Assembly: GCA_018057705.1 (NCBI GenBank)
Contig: JAGPDF010000007.1
Location: forward strand, 65,125 to 106,111
Reading direction: 5' to 3'
DNA length: 40,987 nt
Source: Thermoanaerobaculia bacterium
GTDB taxonomy: Bacteria; Acidobacteriota; Thermoanaerobaculia; Multivoradales; JAGPDF01
The position numbers and the translations under genes are program-made. Positions 33,399 to 40,987 of the stretch are shown here, in pieces. Position 1 is the stretch's first letter; the number at the start of each line of letters is the position of its first letter. Below the pieces are notes generated by a model. The model made no database searches and had not been told where the DNA came from. It worked only from the letters and a program-made list of their open reading frames with translations.

Positions 33399-34238
33399 CT
33401 ACTGCGTCTTCTCGAGCACCACCGGCAGCGCCAGGCGGTAGAAGAACCACGCGAGCGGTAGGGCGACGGCCGCGACCAGCGTCATCCAGAGGGCGGCGGT
33501 CCAACTCGTCGAAGTGCCCAGTGCTGCGAGGTCTCTCGCGAGGCCGAGGAGCGGGGTGACTGGGTTCCACGCGACGAGGGTGCGGAAGAGCCCTTCCTTC
33601 GGCACGGCATAGAACACCGGGGTCATGAAGAACCAGAAGGTGGTCACCGCCTGGAGGCCCTTGCCGACGTCGTGGTAGAGAGCGTGGAGCGGCGCGAGGA
33701 AGAGGCCGATGGCCGTGCCGAGGAGCGCCAGGACGACGAGCGGCAGCGGCGCCAGGACGACCGTCCACGGCACGCCCTGGCGAAGGAAGAGGAAGACCAC
33801 CGCGACCACCAGGATCTTCGGCGCGACGTTGACCAGCACGCGCGCCACCGCCGCGCCGATCAGGCTCTCCGGCGGCAGGTCGAGCTTGGCAAGGATCGCG
33901 CGCTCCGAGGCCAGGGTGTCGATCTGCACCGTGATCGACTCGACGAAGGTCTGCCAGGCGACCAGCCCGAGGAGCACGAAGGCGGCGTAGGGGATGCCGG
34001 TGTCGCCGGCGTCGAGGATCTTGGCGCGGTCGGCGAGCACCGCCCAGAAGACCATGCCGAGCGCCGGCAGGAAGGCGAGGAAGCCGCCGAGTAGGGTCTG
34101 CCGGTACTCGGCGTGCAGCTGGCGCGTGAGCATCTGGCGCGCCATCCCCGCCGAGGCGGCGAGGTCGCGCCGCATCTGGGCGAACAGGCGGCGATGGCGG
34201 TCTCGGCCGGCGTCGGGCTGGTAGACGATCTCTTTCAC
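33399..34238 (-). CDS. ABC-2 type polysaccharide/polyol phosphate export permease (Wzm-like)
   Basis: The 279-residue membrane protein has about six helices and the ABC-2 permease pattern: an amphipathic start (QMLTRQLHAEYRQTLLGGFL), AFVLLGLVAWQTFVESIT, and the closing FWFFMTPVFYAVPKEG with WNPVTPLLGLARD, typical of Wzm/TagG-type exporters of lipid-linked glycans. Its ATPase partner is probably the Wzt-like protein encoded on the opposite strand at 39332. It starts at a GTG overlapping the glycosyltransferase stop by 4 bases. Only 21 bases separate its end from the ALDH remnant, marking the right edge of the disturbed region. Confidence 0.9.
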   Translation of the reverse strand: MKEIVYQPDAGRDRHRRLFAQMRRDLAASAGMARQMLTRQLHAEYRQTLLGGFLAFLPALGMVFWAVLADRAKILDAGDTGIPYAAFVLLGLVAWQTFVESITVQIDTLASERAILAKLDLPPESLIGAAVARVLVNVAPKILVVAVVFLFLRQGVPWTVVLAPLPLVVLALLGTAIGLFLAPLHALYHDVGKGLQAVTTFWFFMTPVFYAVPKEGLFRTLVAWNPVTPLLGLARDLAALGTSTSWTAALWMTLVAAVALPLAWFFYRLALPVVLEKTQ

Positions 34239-35611
34239 GGCGCGGGCTCCGGTGTCTCGAGCGGATTCTGAATCTGGCTCTCGAGCCAGCGCCAGACCGC
34301 CCAGTCGCGGTCTCCCCAGTGATGGTAGACGTGCACGAGATACGGTCTCACGAAACCGGCCCGGCCGTCGAAGCTGAAGCCTCGGTCGGCATCGAAGTGG
34401 AGGCCGGGCTTGTGGTAGTCGGCGAGGAAATTGAACTCCTTCGGCAGCGTGGCCTGATCTTCGAGGCCGTGTTTCCAGGCGGCCGCGATCAGCGTCCCCT
34501 GATCGCGCGTCTTCCAGCGCGGCAGCTCGAAGCTCGCGAGCGTGAGCTCGTGCCAGCTGTCGAGGAACGGGGCCGCCGGGGAATCGGCGCCGGCTTCGAA
34601 GAGAAAGACGCCGCCGTTCCAGTGCTGCCAGTCGGGCTCGGTAATGACGACGCCGAAATCCTCGGCGATCGCTTCGCGCAGGTGGTCGCAGGGGCCGTGG
34701 AAGACCCGCTCGCCCTCGCCGTCGACCCACTCGCCGCGCGCCTCGTCGAAGCGGAATTCGCTCTGTGCGGCGACGTAGAACGGGACGTCGGTGAGGAGCA
34801 GGCGCCCGGCCTCGTCGTAGCCGCGCCGTTCGTCGAGGCGCCAGTCGAAGCCCGTCTCGCGCCGGATGTACTCCGGCAGCGTTCCCAGCGCGTCGTCGAT
34901 GACCGCGCGCGCCGCCTGCGCGGCGTCCGCGCCGCGCCAGAGCCGACGGGCCAGGCGCGCACCGTAACGCGGCCAGACGAAGGCGAGCAGAGCCGCCTTG
35001 CGCCGCCAGGGATGGCCGGCCGTGCGCTCGAGGAGGCGTACGACCGCATCGCGCCGCTCCACGAGCTCCGGCTCCACTGCGACATAGCGCCCGGAATAGG
35101 CCGCGAGCTTCGCCTCCAGCCGGCGCCGCTTCTCCGCGAGCTCCGGCGGACAGGCGTCGAGCGGTTCGATCAGGGCGTTGAGCGCCTCCGCCTGGGCGAG
35201 GCGGCGCACCGACAGGCAGCCGCACTCGACCGCCCACGGGCTGAAGTAGCGCATCCGGCAGTGATCGGTGGCGAAGGTGACTGGACCGCAGCGGTACATG
35301 AAGACCTGGTCGACACCCGGGCGCGCCGCGAGAACGTCGGTGTCGAGGTAGCAATAGGAGTGGCGCGGTTCGAGGATGCGGTGCAACGAGGTCTTGAGCC
35401 AGATCGCCGCCTGGGCGTCGGAGAGCGCCGCGGGCGTCGGGCAGTCGATCACCCGGTCGTGGTCGATCGGCAGGGCATTGCGTCGCGCATCGGTCACCAC
35501 GAAGATCGGACTCTCGGCGAATCGCCGCAGGTGGCGGAGCGCGACATGCAGCGACTCGATCTGCTCCGCCGCGCCGCAGACCACGAAGACGAAGCGCTCT
35601 TCGCGGCTCAC
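34235..35611 (-). CDS. Glycosyltransferase-like protein with DTD motif and large insert
   Basis: The 458-residue protein begins at a GTG overlapping the asnB stop. The N-terminal part is nucleotide-sugar-transferase-like: FVFVVCGAAEQIESLHVALR, IFVVTDARR, and the metal-binding DTD at residues 90-92 (YCYLDTDVLA). The acceptor-side motif WQHWNGGVFLFEAG and FLDSWHE, KTRDQGTLIAAAWK follow only near residue 340, so some 230 residues with Arg-rich helices separate two motifs that are usually close. It ends with HVYHHWGDRDWAVWRW. GT-A fold of the GT8/GT77 kind is likely; donor and acceptor are unknown. It sits between exporter and amidotransferase, fitting surface glycan assembly. Confidence 0.75.
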   Translation of the reverse strand: MSREERFVFVVCGAAEQIESLHVALRHLRRFAESPIFVVTDARRNALPIDHDRVIDCPTPAALSDAQAAIWLKTSLHRILEPRHSYCYLDTDVLAARPGVDQVFMYRCGPVTFATDHCRMRYFSPWAVECGCLSVRRLAQAEALNALIEPLDACPPELAEKRRRLEAKLAAYSGRYVAVEPELVERRDAVVRLLERTAGHPWRRKAALLAFVWPRYGARLARRLWRGADAAQAARAVIDDALGTLPEYIRRETGFDWRLDERRGYDEAGRLLLTDVPFYVAAQSEFRFDEARGEWVDGEGERVFHGPCDHLREAIAEDFGVVITEPDWQHWNGGVFLFEAGADSPAAPFLDSWHELTLASFELPRWKTRDQGTLIAAAWKHGLEDQATLPKEFNFLADYHKPGLHFDADRGFSFDGRAGFVRPYLVHVYHHWGDRDWAVWRWLESQIQNPLETPEPAP

Positions 35612-37353
35612 GTCAGCCACTCCCGGTACCAGAGCTCGAGCACCGCCACCTTCCAGAGGCGCCAATGGTCGGCGGCCGCGAGGAGAGCGGCGACCGCCGG
35701 CGCCTGGAGAACGCCGTCGCGCACCAGCCGCGAATCGCCGAGCAGCCCGGTGTACCAGGCGATGTTCTGGTAGTAGGCGTCCGGACCGACGAAGCCCTGC
35801 TTCCGGCGCTGCAGAATGGCCTCGGGGAGCCCCCCGAGGTTGGCGCGCAGCAGCGGCTTCTGCTCCCCGGGGCGGAAGTAGACCTCCGGGTCGAAACCGA
35901 ACAGCAGCTCGACCAGCCCGGGATCGAGGAACGGCACCCGCACTTCGAGCGAGTTGGCCATGCTGGCGCGATCGACCTTGGTGAGCACCAGCTCCCCCAT
36001 GAAGGCCCGGATGTCCAGCCACTGCAGACGCTGCAGCGGTGCGAGCTCGGGTCGCACCAGGCTGCGGTAGAACCACCAGGGATCGTCCGGCAGGTGGGCG
36101 TGGAGATCGGGGTGGAGGAGGCCTGCGAGACCGGCGCGGTCGAAACTGCCCATCGCCATCGCGCCGGCATAGAAGGCGACCAGGTCGTCGGCCGCCGGGT
36201 CGCCCGCTGCGCGGGCCGCCATGAAGTCGCGCTGCCAGGTGTAGCCGCAGAAGAACTCGTCGGCGCCCTCGCCCGAGAGCACCGCCTTGACGCTGCGCGC
36301 GGCGAGGTGGGAGACCGCGAAGGTGGGCACGATCGAGATGTCGGCGAGCGGCTCGTCGTAGGTCCACGCGAGACGGCGGACGAGCGCCAGGCTCTCCGGG
36401 CCGAGGATCCAGCTGCGATGCTCGAGGCCGAACCCGGCCGCCACCCGCTCGGCGTAGCGGTGCTCGCTCTCCGGCCAGTCGTCGAAGCCGATCGCGAAGC
36501 TCGGCCCGTCGGCGCCCAGGCGATGGCGATAGAGGGCGAGCGCCGAGGAGTCGTAGCCGCCGGAGAGGAACGAGCCGACGGTGACGTCGCTCAGCAGATG
36601 CCCGCCGACCGCTGCGGCGAGCCGTTCGTCGACGGCCGCCGCCGCGTCGGCGGCCGGCACCCGGCGCTCGCCGGGAGGCAGCGTCCAGTACTCCTGGACG
36701 CGCGCCTCGCCGCGCCGGTCGAGTCGCAGCCAGCAGGCCGGCGGCAGCTTCGCCATACCCTTCCAGATGCACTTCGGGCTCGGCACGTAGCGGTAGACGA
36801 GGAAGTCGCAGAGCGCCGACCAGTCGACCTCCCGCCGCACTGCCGGGTGGGCGAGGAGGCCCTTGGCCTCCGACGCGAAAAGCATCCGCTCGGAGTCGGA
36901 GAAGTAGTAGAGCGGCTTGATCCCGAAACGGTCGCGGGCGAGGAGCAGCTCCCCGGTGGAGTCGTCCCAGAGCGCGAAAGCGAACATGCCGTCGAGCCGC
37001 TGGAGCACGTCGATGCCCCATTCCTCGTAGCCGTGGAGCACGACCTCGGCGTCGCAGGAGGAGCGGAAACGGTGGCCGCGGGCCTCGAGTTGCCCGCGCA
37101 GCTCGCGATGGTTGTAGATCTCGCCGTTCAGGGTGAGCCAGAGGCGCTCGTCCTCGGACGGCATCGGCTGATGCCCGGCGGGTGTGAGGTCGACGATCGC
37201 CAGCCGGCGATGGCCGAGTCCCGCCCGCCCGTCGGCCGAGAGCCAGCTGCCGGCGTCGTCCGGGCCGCGGTGCTCGAGGGCGTCGCGCATGGCGGCGAGG
37301 CCGGCGGGATCGACGATTCCGCGATGCTCGACCTGTCCGACGATGCCGCACAT
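35608..37353 (-). CDS. asnB: Asparagine synthetase (glutamine-hydrolysing) family protein
   Basis: The 581-residue protein has the class II glutaminase domain with the nucleophile Cys2 (MCGIVGQVEHRG), then RGPDDAG and LNGEIYNHREL, and a synthetase domain with the PP-loop SGGYDSS (264-270). AsnB makes asparagine from aspartate. In glycan loci, AsnB/WbpS-type members instead amidate sugar carboxyl groups, and the neighbours (glycosyltransferase, exporter) point that way. The sequence alone does not separate the two roles. The stop overlaps the glycosyltransferase start by 4 bases. Confidence 0.93.
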   Translation of the reverse strand: MCGIVGQVEHRGIVDPAGLAAMRDALEHRGPDDAGSWLSADGRAGLGHRRLAIVDLTPAGHQPMPSEDERLWLTLNGEIYNHRELRGQLEARGHRFRSSCDAEVVLHGYEEWGIDVLQRLDGMFAFALWDDSTGELLLARDRFGIKPLYYFSDSERMLFASEAKGLLAHPAVRREVDWSALCDFLVYRYVPSPKCIWKGMAKLPPACWLRLDRRGEARVQEYWTLPPGERRVPAADAAAAVDERLAAAVGGHLLSDVTVGSFLSGGYDSSALALYRHRLGADGPSFAIGFDDWPESEHRYAERVAAGFGLEHRSWILGPESLALVRRLAWTYDEPLADISIVPTFAVSHLAARSVKAVLSGEGADEFFCGYTWQRDFMAARAAGDPAADDLVAFYAGAMAMGSFDRAGLAGLLHPDLHAHLPDDPWWFYRSLVRPELAPLQRLQWLDIRAFMGELVLTKVDRASMANSLEVRVPFLDPGLVELLFGFDPEVYFRPGEQKPLLRANLGGLPEAILQRRKQGFVGPDAYYQNIAWYTGLLGDSRLVRDGVLQAPAVAALLAAADHWRLWKVAVLELWYREWLT

Positions 37354-37380
37354 GAAGGTAGGCCTCGGTCCGGGTGCGTC

Positions 37381-38400
37381 TCAGAAATCGCCGGCGCTGG
37401 CGAAGTTCTCGCGCAGCACGGCGAACTGGCGCGGCAGCTTGGCGAGTCCCCTGGGAAACAGGGCGAAGTGCAGCGGCAGAAGGGGCCAGAGCTCGGTGTG
37501 GCGGGCGACCGCGATCGCCAACGCGGTGGGCGGTAGCCACTCCTCGTAGAAGTCGTTCAGGAAATAGAGGAACTTGAAGCGCAGTTGGCGCCTGGGCAGG
37601 TACGGGAACTTCCACGCCGAGAACATCAGCGCGGTGAAGGCGAGGAAGGCGGCGAACCCGACCCAGACCGGCGCCGCCGGAGCGAGGAGCACCAGGACGG
37701 CGGCGAGCGCGCCGAGCTCGAGCGGCAGGAGGAGGCGATTGACCAGGGCCAGCACGCGCACCGGACCGCGGGCGAGGACGAAAGTGCGGAGGCCGGCGCG
37801 GCGGTCGTTCTCCCGATCTCCGAGCTGGTGCAGCAGGATGTTGCGCAAGCCCTTGCAGGAAAGGGCCAGAACGACCAGCGTCGCAAGGCCCGGCGCGAGA
37901 CTTCCGAGTCTTCCCGCCGCCTGCGGAAAGAAGGTGAAGAGCGTGATCGCAACCGGCACGAGGTGCCCATACAGGGTGTCGGCGAGGACGCCGGCCAAGC
38001 CGCGCTCCTTGAGCCGGAACGGGCGAACCGAGTAGAGCGTCAGCAGGCTGAGCTGCATGGCCAGCAGGGTGAGATTGACCGGGTTGCGCGGCAGCAGGCT
38101 CCAGGGTGCGAGGCCCACCGTCAGGAGGCCGAACAGGATCGCGGCGCGCGTCAGGGGCCCTCTTGCGGCGGCGGCGTTGGCTTTTCCGGCGGCGCGATCG
38201 GCAGCGATGTCGCAGGCGTCGTTCAGGAAGTAGCCGAAGCCCGCGATGCCGACGACGCTCGCCAGGAAGAGCGGCAGCATGGCGAGGAGCTCGCCGCCGG
38301 GCAGCGCCCCCACGGCGGTCGCTGAGTAGGCGGCGGCGAGAACCGGCGGCACGATGTGCTGCCACCAGAGAGAGAAGCGAAGGAGCCCCGGGCCAGGCAT
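37381..38400 (-). CDS. UbiA-family prenyltransferase
   Basis: The 339-residue membrane protein has about eight helices and both Asp-rich motifs that bind prenyl diphosphate with magnesium: NDACDIAAD (N60, D61, D64, D68) and GDRENDRRAG (D195, E197, D199). YSVRPFRLKERG lies between. Within the family, DPPR-synthase-like (decaprenyl-phosphate phosphoribosyl transfer) and quinone-type members look alike at this level. The glycan-export neighbours favour a lipid-linked sugar, and the adjacent methyltransferase could equally suggest a prenylated small molecule. The ATG at 38400 is picked for family length. The next gene upstream is 14 bases away. Confidence 0.88.
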   Translation of the reverse strand: MPGPGLLRFSLWWQHIVPPVLAAAYSATAVGALPGGELLAMLPLFLASVVGIAGFGYFLNDACDIAADRAAGKANAAAARGPLTRAAILFGLLTVGLAPWSLLPRNPVNLTLLAMQLSLLTLYSVRPFRLKERGLAGVLADTLYGHLVPVAITLFTFFPQAAGRLGSLAPGLATLVVLALSCKGLRNILLHQLGDRENDRRAGLRTFVLARGPVRVLALVNRLLLPLELGALAAVLVLLAPAAPVWVGFAAFLAFTALMFSAWKFPYLPRRQLRFKFLYFLNDFYEEWLPPTALAIAVARHTELWPLLPLHFALFPRGLAKLPRQFAVLRENFASAGDF

Positions 38401-38414
38401 TGGGAGGCGGGAGT

Positions 38415-39251
38415 CTACGCGGTCCCGGCGCGGGGGGAGTGCGCGCCGCGTGGCGCGGGCTTGCGCGCCTTGAGCTCGAGCCAGTCGAGAAAGGTGACCG
38501 GCGGCCCTTCGTAGATGTCGATCGCGTTCGCCGCCACGAAGGCGTTGCCGAGATCGTGCTGGGTCGCGAGCGGCGGCTCGCGCAGGTACTCGAGAGCGAA
38601 GCCGGCGCCGGCGAGCGCCGCGAGGAACTCTTTCTGCGCCTTGATGTTCAGGCAGAAGTGGCGGTTGACGTTGGCGACGACCCTGCGAACGCGGGGGCGC
38701 TCGCTGCGATCCGGAATGCGGTCGCGCTGGAAAAGGTCCTTGGCGTAGAGCACGCCGCCCGGCTTGAGCACCCGAAGAGCCGATGCGAGGGCCACCTGCG
38801 GATGGTCCGAGTGCACGAGCGACTCGAGGAAGAGGACGGCATCGAACGATTCCAGAGGGTAGAGCTCCTCGAGGCGATGGAAGTCGCCCTGGGTGACGAC
38901 GACGCAGCTTTCCATCCCGGCGGCGGCGACCCGCGCCCGGGCCTCGGCCACCTGCACGCCGGAGATGTTGAGCGCCGCGACGCTCACCCCGCGGTGCCGT
39001 GCCAGCCAGAGTGCGGGGCCGCCGATGCCGCAGCCGGCGTCCAGGACGCGCATGCCGGGCGCGAGCTCGGCCTGGTCGGCGATGTGGGCGAAGAGCTCTC
39101 CGAGGTCGGTCGTGCGCTGCGACTGGAAGGTGTCGCCGAAGGCCGCCATGTAGCGCTCGTGCCAGGCGTCGTAGTAGCGCGCGACGCGCTCCGAGCTGAG
39201 CTCCTTCGGCGCGAGCCAGCGGCGGAGGAAGCGGGGCGCCCTCGGGATCAC
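38415..39251 (-). CDS. SAM-dependent methyltransferase
   Basis: The 278-residue class I methyltransferase has motif I VLDAGCGIGGPALWLA (from 69), the following acidic region with GVSVAALNISGVQVAEARA, and FDAVLFLESLVHSDHPQVAL (motif IV area). The layout, with YYDAWHERYMAAFGDTFQS before motif I, resembles sterol- and tocopherol-type C-methyltransferases. A prenyl or lipid substrate is thus plausible with UbiA next door. It starts at a GTG, 80 bases from the divergent Wzt-like gene. Confidence 0.88.
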   Translation of the reverse strand: MIPRAPRFLRRWLAPKELSSERVARYYDAWHERYMAAFGDTFQSQRTTDLGELFAHIADQAELAPGMRVLDAGCGIGGPALWLARHRGVSVAALNISGVQVAEARARVAAAGMESCVVVTQGDFHRLEELYPLESFDAVLFLESLVHSDHPQVALASALRVLKPGGVLYAKDLFQRDRIPDRSERPRVRRVVANVNRHFCLNIKAQKEFLAALAGAGFALEYLREPPLATQHDLGNAFVAANAIDIYEGPPVTFLDWLELKARKPAPRGAHSPRAGTA

Positions 39252-39301
39252 CAGCGCTCCGGCGGCACGCGGCCGCCGCCCGCGGCACCGGGGCCCCGGA
39301 C

Positions 39302-39307
39302 TAGAAT
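39302..39307 (+). promoter_or_regulatory. -10 box for the Wzt-like gene
   Basis: TAGAAT lies 24 bases before the GTG at 39332, giving a short leader with GGAGAG as ribosome site. No -35 was recognised. Confidence 0.4.
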
Positions 39308-39331
39308 GCCGGCTGTGAAAGCCGGAGAGTC

Positions 39332-40702
39332 GTGAGCGCGCCCGCGCTGGTCGCCGTCGAGGCGGTGTCGAAGAAGTACTGCCGGGATCTCGAGAAGTCG
39401 TTGCGCTACGGGCTGCATGACATCGGGCGGGCGCTCGTCGGGGGCGGGGCCGATCCCGGATCCCTGCGCGACGGTGAATTCTGGGCGCTCTCGCAAGTCT
39501 CCCTCGAGCTCGGCGCCGGCGAGTGCCTCGGTGTCATCGGCCCCAACGGCGCCGGCAAGAGCACGCTGCTCAAGCTGATCCAGGGGCGGCTGCACCCGGA
39601 CCGCGGACGCATCGTGGTGCGTGGCAAGCTGGCGGCGATCTCGGAGCTCGGCATCGGTTTCAACCCCATCCTCTCAGGTCGCGAGAACATCTTCCACAAC
39701 GCCGCGCTGCTCGGCCTGGCGCGCGACGAGACGCGCGGCCTTCTCGATCAGATCATCGAGTTCTCGGAGCTCGAGGAGTTCATCGACGCGCCGGTCTTCA
39801 CCTACAGCTCCGGCATGCGGGCGCGCCTCGGCTATGCGGTGGCCGCCCATCTCGATCCCGACGCTCTGCTGATCGACGAGGTCCTCACGGTCGGCGACCT
39901 CGCCTTCCGCAGGAAGTGCGTCCAGCACATGCAGCGCTTTCTCGCCCGCGGCAAGGCGGTGCTGCTGGTCTCGCACGAGATGTACAGCGTCCAGACGCTG
40001 TGCACGCGGGCGATCTACCTCGAGCGCGGCGAGGTCGTCTTCGCCGGCGCAAGCACCGAGGCCGTGAACCTCTACCTCAAGGCCCGCCGCGGCCTGGCAC
40101 CCCGGCCGCCTGCGGCGCGGGCGGACGGCCCTCCGCAGGCGGCCGACGCCGCAGTTGCGGGCGAACCGGCCGGAGACCTGGCGGCCGGGGCGAGCGCCGC
40201 GGCGGAGCCGAAAGGCGAGCGCCGTGGGCCGAGCGCCCGCGAGCCCGTCCTCATCACCGGCGTCGCGATCGAGGCGCTCGATCCCGGCGCCCCTGCGGGT
40301 CGCCCCGCGGGGGCCGAAGTGCGCAGCGGCGAGGCGGCGCGGGTCCTCGTGCGCTACCACGCCCACGAGAAGCGCGACCGGCTCTTCTGGGCGTTCCGCA
40401 TCGCTACCGCCGACCTGCTGGTGCAGATCACCTCCGGCATCCTGCCGGCCGAGAGCTTTCCCGGAAGCCGGCTCGTCGCCGGGGAAGGCACGCTCTCCTG
40501 CGTTATCCCGCGCCTGACGCTCACCGCCGGCACCTACGCCATGCGGGTCGTTCTCGCCGAGGCCGACGGGACGCTCCTCGCGATGTTCGGCTTCGAGGAC
40601 GCGCCGCTCTACTTCCACGTCGCCTCCGGCGCGAGCGCGGTCGACAACATGCACGAGATGTCCGGCGACCTCGTCACCCTCGCGGTCGAGGGCGACGCCT
40701 GA
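39332..40702 (+). CDS. ABC transporter ATP-binding protein, Wzt-like with C-terminal cargo domain
   Basis: The 456-residue ATPase powers export of lipid-linked glycan with a Wzm-type permease. Walker A is GPNGAGKST (70-78), signature YSSGMRARL (from 158), Walker B ALLIDE (178-183), and H-loop H215 (LLVSHEMYSVQ). An Ala/Pro/Gly-rich linker (about 257-300) leads to a beta-sandwich C-terminal domain (to 456) like Wzt-C, which in O9a/O12-type systems recognises the finished glycan chain end. The GTG start has GGAGAG upstream. It diverges from the methyltransferase and points away from its probable permease at 33399. Confidence 0.93.
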   Translation: MSAPALVAVEAVSKKYCRDLEKSLRYGLHDIGRALVGGGADPGSLRDGEFWALSQVSLELGAGECLGVIGPNGAGKSTLLKLIQGRLHPDRGRIVVRGKLAAISELGIGFNPILSGRENIFHNAALLGLARDETRGLLDQIIEFSELEEFIDAPVFTYSSGMRARLGYAVAAHLDPDALLIDEVLTVGDLAFRRKCVQHMQRFLARGKAVLLVSHEMYSVQTLCTRAIYLERGEVVFAGASTEAVNLYLKARRGLAPRPPAARADGPPQAADAAVAGEPAGDLAAGASAAAEPKGERRGPSAREPVLITGVAIEALDPGAPAGRPAGAEVRSGEAARVLVRYHAHEKRDRLFWAFRIATADLLVQITSGILPAESFPGSRLVAGEGTLSCVIPRLTLTAGTYAMRVVLAEADGTLLAMFGFEDAPLYFHVASGASAVDNMHEMSGDLVTLAVEGDA

Positions 40703-40737
40703 GGGCCGTGCGGGACCGTCCTCTGCCTCGCAGCGTG

Positions 40738-40987
40738 ATGGCCGCGGACCGGGCCCTGCGCGGGGCGAGGCTTCTCGCCGCCCTGAGCTTCGTGCTCGCC
40801 CTCGCGGCGCGCGCGGAGCGTCTGCCGGTGAAGCTCTACGACACCTCGGACGGACTCGCGGGCGACGCGGTGCAGAACCTCTTCCGCGACTCGCGCGGCT
40901 TCCTCTGGATCGCGACGAGCTCCGGCCTGTCACGCTTCGACGGTCAGATCTTCCGCAACTACGAGGGCGCGGAGGGTCTGCCGAGCC
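40738..40987 (+). CDS. Two-component regulator propeller protein, start only
   Basis: The frame is cut by the window end after 83 codons. A probable signal peptide (LLAALSFVLALAARA) is followed by LPVKLYDTSDGLAGDAVQNL and FRDSRGFLWIATSSGLSRFD, the classic first blades of Reg_prop propeller sensors, which continue into kinase or DNA-binding domains (hybrid or GGDEF type). The ATG at 40738 follows a GTG directly. The gene lies 35 bases after the Wzt-like stop. The output domain is outside the window. Confidence 0.85.
   Translation, partial: MAADRALRGARLLAALSFVLALAARAERLPVKLYDTSDGLAGDAVQNLFRDSRGFLWIATSSGLSRFDGQIFRNYEGAEGLPS

Overview
The window is high-GC bacterial chromosome, mostly dense and operonic, with many 4-base stop/start overlaps (ATGA or GTGA) and frequent GTG starts. 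The gene mix suggests an Acidobacteriota-like organism, possibly class Thermoanaerobaculia: a DUF4388 protein, a VWFA-related secreted protein, dnaK next to an HspR-type regulator, a propionyl/methylmalonyl-CoA gene set, a SpoIID-type wall protein and a two-component propeller sensor. This is inference; no rRNA or other phylogenetic marker is present. No tRNA, rRNA or CRISPR array was seen.

Layout. 1-3013: membrane TPR protein (cut by the window edge) and a DUF4388 protein with a pseudopilin-like tail. 3014-5513: dnaK and an hspR-like MerR gene, with a promoter framed by an unusual inverted repeat. 5610-9798: DnaC-like ATPase, six-helix membrane protein and SPOR/SpoIID protein, coupled by GTGA overlaps. 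9825-12827: acyl-CoA dehydrogenase, MeaB-type GTPase with a histidine-rich insertion, methylmalonyl-CoA epimerase and an unknown small gene. 12824-16115: exported protein on the minus strand, then carA and a LolC/E-type permease. 16116-17830: a REP-associated (Y1/HUH) transposase with REP-like palindromes on both sides. 17837-22518: ClC channel, small Cys protein, and a minus-strand DUF2892/histidine kinase/response regulator operon. 22655-28119: deoC, tandem PilZ protein, SMUG1-type DNA glycosylase, CAT-like acyltransferase, secreted cyclophilin and an aldehyde dehydrogenase (ALDH).

28120-33017 is an accessory island with visibly lower GC and different codon use. It carries a truncated IS3-type transposase, a VWFA-related exported protein, a Cys-rich thrombospondin-3-like exported protein, an OmpW-like barrel and an ECF-type sigma factor. 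The island lies between the intact ALDH gene and a second in-frame copy of the ALDH 3' end (33018-33377). The two copies share 254 identical bases flanked by diverged bases. This suggests a former tandem ALDH pair whose second member lost its 5' part, with later gene conversion. Recombination between the copies would remove about 5.26 kb and leave one intact ALDH gene.

33399-40702 is a cell-surface glycan export and synthesis locus: Wzm-like permease, glycosyltransferase, AsnB-type amidotransferase, UbiA-type prenyltransferase and methyltransferase on the minus strand, and a Wzt-like ATPase with a cargo-binding-type C-terminus diverging on the plus strand. The window ends inside a propeller sensor gene.

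Two sequence-level patterns stand out beyond the genes. Six monocistronic or operon-leading genes have a TANNNT box 6-10 bases before the start codon and no Shine-Dalgarno sequence, which suggests leaderless transcripts. Several long perfect or near-perfect hairpins sit at gene junctions or within the 3' ends of coding regions.
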